DNA of 33,375 nt. Source: Meridianimarinicoccus aquatilis (GTDB lineage: Bacteria > Pseudomonadota > Alphaproteobacteria > Rhodobacterales > Rhodobacteraceae). Shown piece by piece: positions 7,526 through 16,350 of the stretch. How positions within the stretch are numbered: the first letter of the stretch is position 1; each line of letters opens with the position of its first letter. Below the pieces are notes generated by a model, which was not told the DNA's origin, ran no database searches, and saw nothing but the letters and a program-made list of their open reading frames with translations. Location: contig NZ_SMZO01000041.1 of NCBI RefSeq assembly GCF_004358675.1, positions 1-33,375 of the forward strand. The letters run 5' to 3'. The position numbers and the translations under genes were made by a program.

Positions 7526-8433
7526 TAGCGCGCCACTCCGCGTGGCGCGTGTGCCATCTCAGAAATTCTATTGCGGGCCTCCAGCACAGACTTTGCGCGC
7601 TCGACAACAGGCAGATCAATCATTTTGCCCCCAAAGCTCACCGCGCCACGCCCCTGCGCCAATGCCGCCTCGAATGCGGCTACAAGGCGTGTCGCATGGT
7701 CAATGTCTGCCTCAGACGGGCTGAACTCTTGGTTTAAGATATCTACCTGATCAGGATGGATGGCAAACGCTCCTGCAAAGCCCAAACTACGCGCCTCTCG
7801 AATGAGTGTACGATATTCATCCAAATCCGAATAGCCGGCAACCGAGCCGACAAACCCCAACGGCAAGCATCTTGCCGCGCGGGCCGCAGCAACCGCACGC
7901 ACGTTGGGCACCAGCAAGGCCTGATGTGTGGGGTCCATTCCCATCGAGACGGCAAGGTCTTCGGCCCCGACAATCAATCCGACAACGCGAGGAGATGCTT
8001 CAGCGATCTCAACCATTTGCTCCAACGCCTCGGCGGTCTCGATCATGACAACAAAAAGCGTATGCCCAATCTCAATGCCGCGCTCACGCTCAATTTCTTC
8101 GACAATCTCCGCGATACTTTGGACATGTGCCGCATTTGGGACCTTGGGCAGCGTCAATGCCGAAACAGAGGCACGCACGGACGCCTCGATATCAGGAACC
8201 GCTAGGCGAAAGGAGCGGTTGATCCGCACGATGACATCGCATCCGTTCTCCACGAGGGTATCGGCGGCCTCAGCAACTTTTAGGCGAGCGGCATCTTTTT
8301 GGTCTGGCGGAATAGCATCCTCAAGGTCCAGTTGGATACAGTCGGCACGGCGCTTTGGCGCGCCACGTAAAAACTTATCATTCAAGACGGGAACGAAGAG
8401 AATCGAACGCCAAAGTGGCAACGGGTGGGTCAT
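7525..8433 (-). CDS. CitE/HpcH-type acyl-CoA lyase
   Basis: A 302-residue TIM-barrel enzyme of the CitE-like family (citramalyl-CoA, malyl-CoA and related lyases). Features: LDLEDAIP (35-42), R70 and N72 in VRINR, K97 in LPKV, E132 in MIET and D159 in GAEDLA, which form the CoA-ester and Mg2+ site in this family. Length fits the stand-alone lyases rather than the citrate lyase complex, and no citrate lyase alpha or gamma gene is nearby. With the CoA-transferase just upstream (start overlapping its stop, ATGA) it should cleave a 3-hydroxyacyl-CoA to acetyl-CoA (or a homologue) and a 2-oxo acid or aldehyde acid. The kinase and reductase downstream point to a C3 product such as hydroxypyruvate. 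Confidence 0.85.
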   Translation of the reverse strand: MTHPLPLWRSILFVPVLNDKFLRGAPKRRADCIQLDLEDAIPPDQKDAARLKVAEAADTLVENGCDVIVRINRSFRLAVPDIEASVRASVSALTLPKVPNAAHVQSIAEIVEEIERERGIEIGHTLFVVMIETAEALEQMVEIAEASPRVVGLIVGAEDLAVSMGMDPTHQALLVPNVRAVAAARAARCLPLGFVGSVAGYSDLDEYRTLIREARSLGFAGAFAIHPDQVDILNQEFSPSEADIDHATRLVAAFEAALAQGRGAVSFGGKMIDLPVVERAKSVLEARNRISEMAHAPRGVAR

Positions 8434-9644
8434 TCGCCATCTCCCTTTTTTGCCAAACGGCGTGAGCGGATTTCTTGGATGATTTCGTCATTATGCTCGC
8501 CCAGTTCCGGCGCTGGTCGGCGGAAGACACCCGGCGTGCCGCTGAACCTTGGAACGACATTATGCATCGGCACCGAGCCCATTTCGGCATCAGGCAAATC
8601 AACCAGAACCTCACGCCCAACCACATAAGAATGCTCCATAAGCTCGGCCATCGAGCAAACAGGTCCAACGGTTACACCCTCGGCCTCAAAAAGCGTCAAC
8701 GCCTCTTCGCACGTCATTTTCACTATAAACGCGCCGATGATCTCATCCAATTCATCGCGGTGTGCGACCCGCTCATCATTGGTTGCGAATTTTGGGTCGA
8801 ACTTTAGTTCGGGGTGCCCGATGGTATCGAAGATACGCATCGCCATAGATTGCATCGACCCAGACAGCGCCACATATCCGCCATCCGCGCACACATAAAC
8901 ATTGCGCGGCGCGGTATGAGAGGATTGGTTGCCCGCACGCATGGTGGCCTTGCCCGTCAGGCTACATTGTGCGGCCTCAGAGCCAATAATCGACAAGATG
9001 GGTTCGAAAAGTGACAGGTCAATCACTTGCCCATCACCCCCCTCGACCTCAACAACACGCAATGCTGTCAGGACCGCGCCAACACCGTAGAGACCCGCCA
9101 CCATATCGGCCATAGCCAAAGGCGGGAGCGTCGGCGGTTTGTCCGCATGGCCGTTGAGATAGGCCCATCCAGACATTGCCTCGACCAAAGTCCCGAAACC
9201 GGGTCGATGGCTAAAGGGACCGTCCTGCCCCCAGCCTGAGATGCGCAAGATAATGAGCTTTGGGTTGATTTCATATAGATCGGAGGCACCAAGCCCCCAT
9301 TTCTCGAGCGTGCCCGGAACAAAATTTTCGACCAAGATTTGCGCTGTTGAAATCAGCTCGATCAAATTCTGACGCCCCTCCTCCGACTTCAAGTCGACAG
9401 CAAAACTCCGCTTATTGCGTGAATAGGTTTTCCAATATATTTCAATATCTTCACACCGCCAATTGCGCAGATCATCGCCGCTGCCGGGCCGCTCTATCTT
9501 GATGACATCCGCGCCATAATCAGCCAGCACATGCGTGCTCATATTTCCGGCGACGAGGCGCGACATGTCTACGACGCGCACGCCCTGCAGCGGCCCAGTT
9601 GCGTCTGGATCAAATATTTTTTGTGTACGTTTACTCATGATCAT
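8430..9644 (-). CDS. Class III (CaiB/BaiF) CoA-transferase
   Basis: A 404-residue cytoplasmic enzyme with full family length. The N-terminal Rossmann part carries GVRVVDMSRLVAGNM and YGADVIKIERPGSGDD. The catalytic aspartate is D180 in PLAMADMVAGLYG, and the SGWGQDGPFSHRPGF segment (about 136-150) is typical of the family. It probably moves CoA from succinyl-CoA or acetyl-CoA to an organic acid. The first ATG (9644) overlaps the alcohol dehydrogenase stop; a second ATG two codons later (9638) is also possible. Its stop overlaps the start of the CitE-like lyase, the classic activate-and-cleave pair seen in itaconate, citramalate and malate-type pathways. No hydratase gene is present, so a ready-made hydroxy acid is expected as its substrate. 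Confidence 0.9.
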   Translation of the reverse strand: MIMSKRTQKIFDPDATGPLQGVRVVDMSRLVAGNMSTHVLADYGADVIKIERPGSGDDLRNWRCEDIEIYWKTYSRNKRSFAVDLKSEEGRQNLIELISTAQILVENFVPGTLEKWGLGASDLYEINPKLIILRISGWGQDGPFSHRPGFGTLVEAMSGWAYLNGHADKPPTLPPLAMADMVAGLYGVGAVLTALRVVEVEGGDGQVIDLSLFEPILSIIGSEAAQCSLTGKATMRAGNQSSHTAPRNVYVCADGGYVALSGSMQSMAMRIFDTIGHPELKFDPKFATNDERVAHRDELDEIIGAFIVKMTCEEALTLFEAEGVTVGPVCSMAELMEHSYVVGREVLVDLPDAEMGSVPMHNVVPRFSGTPGVFRRPAPELGEHNDEIIQEIRSRRLAKKGDGE

Positions 9645-10753
9645 TTGAACTCGATTACAGGTTTGATTTCCTCAAACGATTTCATGCGCGCCATTGCTGT
9701 GTTCACATCGTCCAACGCGTAGCGATTGCTCAGGATTTTACTCAGCGGTATTTGCGACTCGTATTTCGCGGCGAATTCAAGCGCCTGCCAATAGCTGCGC
9801 GCATCCCCCGAAAACGAGCCGATGACATTGATATTCTTCTTCACAAGCGTTGAGGGTTTAATCGGCGTCTCATGGTCACCCAGCTGGCCAACAACGCAGT
9901 AGCGCCCGCCTTTGCGAACCAAGTCCAAGCCCTCGCTAAACGCCGCAGGGTGCCCTGTGAACTCCAGCACAATATCTGCACCGCGACCGTCCGTCAGGCT
10001 TTGCACCTGCTCTAGGCGCTCTTCATGCGTGGTGCCCTCAATGGACAGCAGAGTTTGCGCGCCCAACTCGCCCGCAAGCTCCAGCCGCGCTTGCGGAGAG
10101 CCGATTGCGATCACCTTTCGCGCGCCGCGGGCAACGGCCACAGCCGTCGCTAACAATCCCAGCGGCCCTACGCCTTGAATGACGACATAGTCATGGGCCT
10201 CGATGGTGCCGAGGTTATTCATCGCGTTCATCACCGAACGGAAGGCACATGAGCACAGGCTTGCAAGATCATCGCCAACCGTGTCGGGTACTTTGATCCG
10301 TCCCGATTGTGGCATCACGTAGCCGTATTCGGAGAACCCGCCGAGCAGATAAGGATACTTCGCCATCGTTTCATACATGTAAGCGCGGCGGTTGTCGCAC
10401 AGCGTTGGTTGACGCGCGACAGTGCAATAGTAGCATGACCCACACGACGTATGGGTCCACAGAATACGGTCACCGATCTTCAATTCCTGACCAATGCTGT
10501 CTCTGTCGGAATCCGCGCCGCGCGCCACAATGCGGCCCGTCATTTCGTGACCAATGATCACGGGCAGATCGACTTTCAGCGCGAGGTTGCCGCCCGCGAG
10601 ATGCACGTCTGTGCCGCAGATCGAACAGGCAGATGTCTTGACGAGTAGCGAGCCGGGTTCGAGGTGGCTTGGAACTGGTACCTCTTCAATAGTCAGCGGC
10701 TGACCAAATTCACGCAACACTGCGGCACGGGAGACGTCGGGGATCTTTGTCAT
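9641..10753 (-). CDS. Zinc-dependent medium-chain alcohol dehydrogenase
   Basis: A 370-residue MDR-family dehydrogenase. The start MTKIPDVSRAAVLREFGQPL is preceded by GGA at a suitable distance; the frame open to 10903 is upstream noise. Catalytic zinc ligands C46 (ICGTD) and H69-E70 (GHE) are present, as is the structural zinc loop C104-C107-C110-C119 (SCGSCYYC...LC). The NAD(P)-binding motif is GVGPLG (194-199). It would oxidise an alcohol group of the operon's substrate or of an early intermediate to an aldehyde or ketone, with the aldehyde dehydrogenase of the same operon as the obvious next step. It lies 14 bases after dctM and overlaps the CoA-transferase start. Exact substrate unknown. 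Confidence 0.9.
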   Translation of the reverse strand: MTKIPDVSRAAVLREFGQPLTIEEVPVPSHLEPGSLLVKTSACSICGTDVHLAGGNLALKVDLPVIIGHEMTGRIVARGADSDRDSIGQELKIGDRILWTHTSCGSCYYCTVARQPTLCDNRRAYMYETMAKYPYLLGGFSEYGYVMPQSGRIKVPDTVGDDLASLCSCAFRSVMNAMNNLGTIEAHDYVVIQGVGPLGLLATAVAVARGARKVIAIGSPQARLELAGELGAQTLLSIEGTTHEERLEQVQSLTDGRGADIVLEFTGHPAAFSEGLDLVRKGGRYCVVGQLGDHETPIKPSTLVKKNINVIGSFSGDARSYWQALEFAAKYESQIPLSKILSNRYALDDVNTAMARMKSFEEIKPVIEFK

Positions 10754-10766
10754 GTGGTTTCCAGTC

Positions 10767-12068
10767 TTAGAAATATCGGTACCAAAGGGAGAGGCCCGGA
10801 ATGAATGTGAGCAAGGCGAGAGCCACAACAGCTGCGCCAATAAACCAGCCGAAATGGCGTAGCATTTCAGCCAAATGAACGTTGTTCGTTCGCGCGGCCA
10901 CAAAGAGGTTTGCGGCCAAGGGCGGTGTGAGGAGTCCGATCTCGATGTTTGTCACAACGATGATAGCGAAATGCACTGGATCAATCCCGAAGGCTTGGGC
11001 CGAGGGCGCAAGCAAGGGACCCATCAAGAGCACTGCTGCATTGGTTTCCATGAACATGCCCGTTGCGAACAACAACACATTCACGGCTAGCAAAAACATG
11101 TAAGGATGCTCGAACAGGACCGCCACCAAAGCGGCCAGGTCTTGAGGCACCTGATTAAGGATCAGCGCACGATTGAGGATGCCCGTCATCGCAATAATTA
11201 ACAAGATTGCGGCCGCGGGCAGAATGGCGGAATAAACCGTTTGCATCAGTTCGCTTGGCTTTAAGCAGCGTAGGAAAATGACAACGAGAATGGCGTAGAT
11301 ACATGCGGCGGCGGCCGCCTCGGTCGGAGTAAATAACCCGCCATAAATCCCGCCCAGCACGAGTACAGGAAGAAACAGTGACGCCGCGGCTTTGGTCGTA
11401 GATGCCCCTGCCCACATACGCTTGGATGCGGCGCCATCGTCCTGAGACGCGACGGGCGCTCTTGCGACAATCTCCTGCCCCCCCTCAAGTAAGGCACGCG
11501 AACGGAACCAATGCACGGTTGCAAACGCGATCATCAAAAGTGCGCCGGGCACAAGCGTGGCGACAAAAAGCTCTGTGATCGAGACGCCAACGGTGGACCC
11601 GTAGATGATTAGTGGAATAGAGGGTGGGATCAACACACCCAGCAAACCAGAGGCAGCATTCAAGGAGGCCACATATCCTTTTGGATAGCCACGGCTCGCC
11701 ATTTCTGGACCAAGAGTTGACCCAATAGCCGCAACGGTTGCCACCGATGATCCGGTAATTGCGCCCAAAAAGGCACTCGCCACGATCATGATATAGCCAA
11801 AGGCACCACGTACGCGGCCGAGCATCTTGTCTGCCAACGAAGCCAATGAGGCGGCCATGCCGCTGCGGTTCATGATTTCGCCGACGAGAATAAAGAGAGG
11901 GATAGCGACGAGCGCGAAGCTTGAGACGCTATCATAGGGAATACTGCTGAGTGAATCGAGCCAGACATTTAGCCGATCTGGCTGCAAAAACACGACCAAC
12001 GCAAAGGCTGCAGCGATCGGAGTGCCTATGATTAAAAAGGCAAAAAGCAATGCGACAACGATAATCAT
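10767..12068 (-). CDS. dctM: TRAP transporter large permease (DctM family)
   Basis: A 433-residue inner-membrane protein with about twelve hydrophobic segments, the ion-driven transport subunit of a TRAP system. The start MIIVVALLFAFLIIG overlaps the small-permease stop as ATGA; the longer open frame to 12158 is rejected. Family signatures include AIPLFILVGEIMNRSG, GAITGSSVATVAAIGS, the re-entrant LLGVLIPPSIPLIIYG and, near the C-terminus, ETNAAVLLMGPLLAP and EIGLLTPPLAANLFVA. It works with the small permease and the periplasmic binding protein encoded immediately upstream to import an organic acid with sodium ions. Confidence 0.95.
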   Translation of the reverse strand: MIIVVALLFAFLIIGTPIAAAFALVVFLQPDRLNVWLDSLSSIPYDSVSSFALVAIPLFILVGEIMNRSGMAASLASLADKMLGRVRGAFGYIMIVASAFLGAITGSSVATVAAIGSTLGPEMASRGYPKGYVASLNAASGLLGVLIPPSIPLIIYGSTVGVSITELFVATLVPGALLMIAFATVHWFRSRALLEGGQEIVARAPVASQDDGAASKRMWAGASTTKAAASLFLPVLVLGGIYGGLFTPTEAAAAACIYAILVVIFLRCLKPSELMQTVYSAILPAAAILLIIAMTGILNRALILNQVPQDLAALVAVLFEHPYMFLLAVNVLLFATGMFMETNAAVLLMGPLLAPSAQAFGIDPVHFAIIVVTNIEIGLLTPPLAANLFVAARTNNVHLAEMLRHFGWFIGAAVVALALLTFIPGLSLWYRYF

Positions 12069-12613
12069 ATCGACACCTCGCGGTTGCGTATCATCACCAC
12101 AAGCAAGAAGTCGATGATCGAATGAATACAAATAAGCGCCGCCCCAATCACCATACATCCAGTTGGAATCCAGATGGGTGTGCCCAAGTCGATGAGCCGC
12201 TCCCCTGTTTCAAAGGCGTAGCTAAACAGGTTCCATGCCAACCAAGAGAAAATGCCGCCAAAAACCGCCATGGAGAGCGCCGACAAGCCGCGCAGGAGCG
12301 TTTTAAAAACAGAGTTGGGCATGAGCTCGACCACGTCGATGGTTATGTGTTGGTGAAGGTGACTACACAGCGCCCCGCCAATGAACGTTAGCGGGGACAT
12401 CGCCACCACTGCGATTTCACCCAAGCTGGGCAACGGGAGATTGAACAGTCGCACCACGATGGTCGCCGCGATGGCAAACATAATGACAATCATCGACAGT
12501 GTTGCGACCTGCTTCTCAAATGCGCCGAGCACGTTGCTTGACGCTCTAAGAAAGAGGACGAAGGGTGATCCGTTATTCTGGATCACCCTGTCCCTATCGT
12601 TTGGACTAGTCAT
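12065..12613 (-). CDS. dctQ: TRAP transporter small permease (DctQ family)
   Basis: A 182-residue inner-membrane protein with four hydrophobic segments (for example LSMIVIMFAIAATIVV, VVAMSPLTFIGGALC, LSALSMAVFGGIFSW and the C-terminal GAALICIHSIIDFLLVV), as expected for DctQ. The start MTSPNDRDRV lies inside the end of dctP with an eight-base overlap, and its stop overlaps the dctM start by four bases, so the three transporter genes are tightly coupled. The His-rich HLHQHITID turn follows TM2, where many DctQ proteins have a conserved H-I-x-V/I-D motif. Confidence 0.93.
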   Translation of the reverse strand: MTSPNDRDRVIQNNGSPFVLFLRASSNVLGAFEKQVATLSMIVIMFAIAATIVVRLFNLPLPSLGEIAVVAMSPLTFIGGALCSHLHQHITIDVVELMPNSVFKTLLRGLSALSMAVFGGIFSWLAWNLFSYAFETGERLIDLGTPIWIPTGCMVIGAALICIHSIIDFLLVVMIRNREVSI

Positions 12614-13616
12614 TGAGCCCGTCGACCTCGGCGCGCAACGCCGCGATACGGTCAGCACCATAAGTCTCTTCGAGACGCGACCAGACATTCCGCCCGATCT
12701 CCACAAACTTTGCCATTTCTTCTGGCGCTAGCTCGTGAACCTCGACACCGCCCTCGCGGATACCGTCAAGATACGCAGCGCTTTGAGCGCGGTTCGCGAC
12801 GATCTGATCGGCGGTCGCCGATGTGGCGCAATCCTCAATCACAGCCTTGCGTTCGTCGCTCTGCTCATCCCAGAAGCGTTGACCGACCGTAATGGCTCCC
12901 ATCGCGTACACGTGGTTCGACAGCGTCATATATTTCTGAGCTTCAAACAAACGTGAATTGAAGGTGATGCTCGCACCATTGTCTTGACCTGCTACCGTTC
13001 CTTGTTGCAAGGCAACAAACAATTCGGGGAACGGAAGCGTGACAGCTTGTGCGCCCGCATTTTCGAAGAAAGAGCGGATCGAAATCGAGCCAGGCACGCG
13101 CAAGCGCATTCCGTTCACGTCTTCAACCGAGGTCACTGCGCGCTCAGAGTTCGTGATCGCCCGAAACTCCAATTCAAAGAACCCAATCGCATGCATGCCA
13201 TGGCTTCCCATTGCCTCGCGCAGGGTCGTTTGCAAAACCCCCTCAGGATTATAGAATACTTTGTCCGCTTCGTCGAAAGAACTCACGATATAGGGCAAGT
13301 AGTGGATGTCCAAAAGGGGGTCGAGCCCTGTCAAAGACCCGGGGTTCAGAAAGGCAAATTCCAAGCCCCCCCGAGCAAGATCACGACCAAGCGCTTCATC
13401 CCCGCCGAGCTGACTGTCAGGAAAGACCGTCAGCGACAGCTCACCGCCCGTTTCATCCGTCACACATTGCGCAAAGGCGTGGCTGGAGTCGTCTACGGGG
13501 CTACCCGTGGCAAAGACGTGGCCAAGACGCGCACGCATTTCTTTGGCCTGTGCCGCAGGTGCCGCGCATAGCAGAGCCAGCACCGCCGCCGACATCATCA
13601 TTGTTTTCGATTTCAT
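12606..13616 (-). CDS. dctP: TRAP transporter substrate-binding protein (DctP family)
   Basis: A 336-residue periplasmic solute receptor. An N-terminal signal peptide (MKSKTMMMSAAVLALLCAAP, cleavage likely after AQA at residue 24) leads into a DctP domain. GMRLRVPGS (about 168-176) contains the arginine that in this family makes the salt bridge to the substrate carboxylate, so the ligand is probably an organic acid. A strong GGAGGAG ribosome site precedes the ATG. It lies second in the operon, 54 bases after the aldehyde dehydrogenase, and is followed by both permease genes. Specific ligand cannot be read from the sequence. Confidence 0.94.
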   Translation of the reverse strand: MKSKTMMMSAAVLALLCAAPAAQAKEMRARLGHVFATGSPVDDSSHAFAQCVTDETGGELSLTVFPDSQLGGDEALGRDLARGGLEFAFLNPGSLTGLDPLLDIHYLPYIVSSFDEADKVFYNPEGVLQTTLREAMGSHGMHAIGFFELEFRAITNSERAVTSVEDVNGMRLRVPGSISIRSFFENAGAQAVTLPFPELFVALQQGTVAGQDNGASITFNSRLFEAQKYMTLSNHVYAMGAITVGQRFWDEQSDERKAVIEDCATSATADQIVANRAQSAAYLDGIREGGVEVHELAPEEMAKFVEIGRNVWSRLEETYGADRIAALRAEVDGLND

Positions 13617-13669
13617 GTTTTTCTCCTCCCAGAAGTGATCGGCGAAGCTCCTCCGCTTCGCTTTTTGTG

Positions 13670-15115
13670 TTACCCGTGGCTGAACACCACCGTTTTGCTG
13701 ACGGTAAATTCTTTAAGGGCCTCCAATCCCTTTTCCCGCCCATGTCCGCTTTTCTTGAAGCCGCCGAACGGTAATTCGATGCCCCCGCCGGCACCATAGC
13801 CGTTAATGTAAATCTGGCCCGCGCGCACGGCCTTCGCCATGCGCATCTGACGCGCACCCGACTCTGTCCAGATCCCTGCGATCAAACCGTAATCAGTTCC
13901 ATTCGCCAAGCGCACCGCATCCCCCTCATCATCGAACGGGATGGCCGCAAGCACTGGCCCGAACACTTCTTCGAGCGCCAGTTCATGGTCCCGTGGCACC
14001 ATGCGATAGAGCGTCGGCGGAACGTAGTAGCCGCCGTGAGAGGCCTCATCCGTAACGATCTGACCCTGCGCAGCAATTTCAATACCATCAGCCTCTGCGC
14101 GTTCAAGAAAACCTAGCACACGACCTTGCTGAACCTTGGAAATCACAGGCCCACAATTGAGGTCTTTATCGTGCGACCCCGCCCGCAACATTTTGAACTG
14201 TTTCGCAAGCGCCGACAGGAACTCGTCGTAGATGCTGCGTTCGATCAGAACGCGGCTACCCGCAGAACACGTTTGCCCTGTGTTTTGCACCAGCGCGGCT
14301 ACGATCGTCTTGATCGCGGCGTCGCGATCTGCATCCGCAAATACAATTTGAGGCGATTTCCCCCCTAGTTCAAGAACACATGGAACATGGTTTTCGGCGG
14401 CGCATTTTTGCACGAGCGTGCCGACTTCCGGAGAGCCTGTGAACGAGAGCAAATCAATGTCTGGATGTTTGCTGAGCGCCGCACCAGCTTCTTCGCCAAG
14501 ACCCGTGACAACATTGATTGCGCCGGGGGGAAAGCCGACCTCTTCGGCCAGTTCGGTTAGGCGCAACACGCTCAGACATGCCTCTTCTGCGGGCTTTAAG
14601 ACAGCCGCATTACCGACAGCGAGCGCCGCGCCAAGGGCGCGACCAAACATCTGCGCAGGGTAGTTCCAAGGAATGATATGCCCCGTCACGCCGCGCGCCT
14701 CCCGCAAGATCATCACCTGATAGCCCTGCAAGAATGGAATTGTCTCGCCGTGCATTTTATCCGCAGCACCGCCGTAGAACTCAAAGTAACGCGCGCAGGC
14801 ACGAACGTCGCCGCGCGCAAGCGTCAGAGGTTTGCCCGTGTCGAGCGCTTCGAGCTCGGTCAGCTCATCTTCGTGATCGAGAATCGACTGGGCCAGGCGG
14901 CTCAATAACCGCCCCCGGTCAACCGCTGCCATTTGGCCCCAAGCACCCTCATAAGCGTTGCGAGCAGCCAAAACGGCTGCATTAATTTCCGGCGCGCCAC
15001 CGCGCGCAATTTCACCGATTTCAAGCCCGCTTGACGGTGCGACCATAGTCAGCGTTTGCTCGCCCTCTGGACGCACCCAGTTCCCATCAATGTAGACAGA
15101 TTGCCACTGCATCAT
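13670..15115 (-). CDS. NAD(P)-dependent aldehyde dehydrogenase
   Basis: A 481-residue ALDH-superfamily enzyme of normal length and the first gene of the ten-gene operon. Conserved elements: IIPWNYP (147-153), KPAEEA (174-179), FTGSPEVG (225-232), the general base E249 in LELGGKSP and the catalytic C283 in NTGQTCSAGSR. The C-terminal FGGFKKSGHGREKGLEAL is the usual family ending. It would oxidise an aldehyde, probably made by the alcohol dehydrogenase encoded downstream, to a carboxylate that the CoA-transferase can activate. The start MMQW has GGGAG just upstream. A promoter and a palindrome lie about 50-80 bases upstream. Confidence 0.93.
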   Translation of the reverse strand: MMQWQSVYIDGNWVRPEGEQTLTMVAPSSGLEIGEIARGGAPEINAAVLAARNAYEGAWGQMAAVDRGRLLSRLAQSILDHEDELTELEALDTGKPLTLARGDVRACARYFEFYGGAADKMHGETIPFLQGYQVMILREARGVTGHIIPWNYPAQMFGRALGAALAVGNAAVLKPAEEACLSVLRLTELAEEVGFPPGAINVVTGLGEEAGAALSKHPDIDLLSFTGSPEVGTLVQKCAAENHVPCVLELGGKSPQIVFADADRDAAIKTIVAALVQNTGQTCSAGSRVLIERSIYDEFLSALAKQFKMLRAGSHDKDLNCGPVISKVQQGRVLGFLERAEADGIEIAAQGQIVTDEASHGGYYVPPTLYRMVPRDHELALEEVFGPVLAAIPFDDEGDAVRLANGTDYGLIAGIWTESGARQMRMAKAVRAGQIYINGYGAGGGIELPFGGFKKSGHGREKGLEALKEFTVSKTVVFSHG

Positions 15116-15160
15116 ATTTCTCCCTGTTTGGAAAACTGATTATCGGACGACCAGTCGATC

Positions 15161-15196
15161 AGCAAACTTTTAAAGTTGCTAATACGTATAGTTCAA
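15161..15196 (-). promoter_or_regulatory. Predicted promoter and operator of the catabolic operon
   Basis: On the minus strand TTGAAC (15191-15196) and TTAAAA (15168-15173) are separated by 17 bases, a good sigma-70 arrangement. The -10 box lies in an almost perfect palindrome, AGCAAACTTTTAAAGTTGCT (15161-15180), and ATACGTAT (15182-15189) lies in the spacer. A further CGAC-CA-GTCG repeat is at 15148-15157. The palindrome over the -10 box would suit a repressor; the LysR protein may use it or the upstream part. Seen: the motifs. Inferred: their use. Confidence 0.55.
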
Positions 15197-15620
15197 AACT
15201 ATACCTTCACTGAGGAGCTCCAACTCACGACACCGAAAATACAAGCAAATCTGGTCTTCATGCCCGTCACCAAATGCACCAGCTCAATCGCATCAGAACA
15301 ACGGCGTCCAAAACGATTAATTCAAGCCTTCAAGTGGCGGCCACCACACCACACCCCCCCACTTGAGTTTCAATTGAACCTGCATGGAAGTGCGATCTTT
15401 CATCTCTCGCACAATACAAAATACACCGACCATGCAACCTTGCGTCTTGAACGCGCTAGTCGCCAAATCCAAACTTTAAGCATCAAGGGCACCAAAGCCC
15501 TCATCGATGAACAGCTCTCATGAAATCGCACCCGAACGGCAGCTTCTAGAAAGCCGCAGTGCAGCAAAATACACGCCCAGCAAATGTCCGGCCTGGGCCG
15601 ACAACGTAGGGTGTACTGCT
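15197..15620. other. Intergenic region, right junction of the island
   Basis: No gene is supported. A 115-codon open frame (15176-15523, plus) has no ribosome site and no recognisable family. Composition shifts to that of the GC-rich backbone at about 15540. CGAACGGCAGCT (15533-15544) is an inverted, one-mismatch match to a 12-base string at the left junction (4237-4248), which may be chance. Confidence 0.4.
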
Positions 15621-16220
15621 TCAGTCCAAATCGACACCGCCGAGGCGCGGCACATGGACATGCGTCCGGACAAGGGATGCAGCGACAGCGCCCGCGATGG
15701 CGCCGAAGAGATGCGCCTCCCACGAGACGCCGGGTTGGCCCGGAAGAACGCCCCAGAGAATGGAGCTATAGAGGACACCGACCAGTAGTGCCGCGCCCAG
15801 CGTGATCGGGGAGCGATCCACGAAGCCGCGCGCGACGAGGAAGCCAAACCAGCCGAAGACCAACCCTGACGCACCGATATGGATGGCGGAGCTTCCGAAC
15901 AGCCAGACGAGTCCGCCGCCGAGGCCGATCACCACTGCGTTCACCGGCAGCAAGGCTCGCGTGGTCGTGGCAACCAGCAGCCCACCCATCACCAGGAGAG
16001 GCGGCGTATTGGCCATCAGATGCGCGAAGCTTCCGTGCATCAGCGGCATGGCGACAACGCCATCCAAACCATCGAGCTGCCTGGGGATCAGGCCGAAGGC
16101 CGGGTTCAAACCGTAGCCGGTGATCCAATTGACGACCTGAACCGCCCAGAGCAGCGCGACAAAAGCGGCAAGCGTTGCGGCGCGCCGCAAGAAGGCACGC
16201 ATGTGATCCCGGTTCATCAT
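15621..16220 (-). CDS. Rhomboid-family intramembrane serine protease
   Basis: About 199 residues, with some six hydrophobic segments. The catalytic serine lies in [12 protein letters not shown] and the histidine in [12 protein letters not shown], the GxSG and AH...G pairs of active rhomboids. [18 protein letters not shown] matches the conserved H...H-x-x-x-N loop. The start is uncertain: ATG at 16220 or 16202 (the latter with GGGA upstream), while the longer frame opens with TTG at 16313. It would cleave membrane proteins in the inner membrane; no obvious substrate is encoded nearby. It is followed by the right edge of the island, so the natural neighbour on that side may have been displaced. 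Confidence 0.85.
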   Translation of the reverse strand: MMNRDHMRAFLRRAATLAAFVALLWAVQVVNWITGYGLNPAFGLIPRQLDGLDGVVAMPLMHGSFAHLMANTPPLLVMGGLLVATTTRALLPVNAVVIGLGGGLVWLFGSSAIHIGASGLVFGWFGFLVARGFVDRSPITLGAALLVGVLYSSILWGVLPGQPGVSWEAHLFGAIAGAVAASLVRTHVHVPRLGGVDLD

Positions 16221-16350
16221 GTTGGCGACAGTAGACGTCACCACAGCACCTTCAACGGCTTTCGCGCGCTGCACAGGATGCCACCTCCAGGAAAGGGGGT
16301 TCGAGGCGGCCAACCTCGGTACGGCTCAAGCCAAGAGAATGGCTCCGATC

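Noticed and set aside
7525-9644. Itaconate or citramalate degradation by the CoA-transferase and lyase
   Set aside because: No hydratase is present, and a pyruvate-yielding route would not explain the glycerate kinase and reductase.
15176-15523. 115-codon plus-strand frame at the island edge
   Set aside because: No ribosome site, no recognisable family, and the start lies inside the predicted operon promoter.
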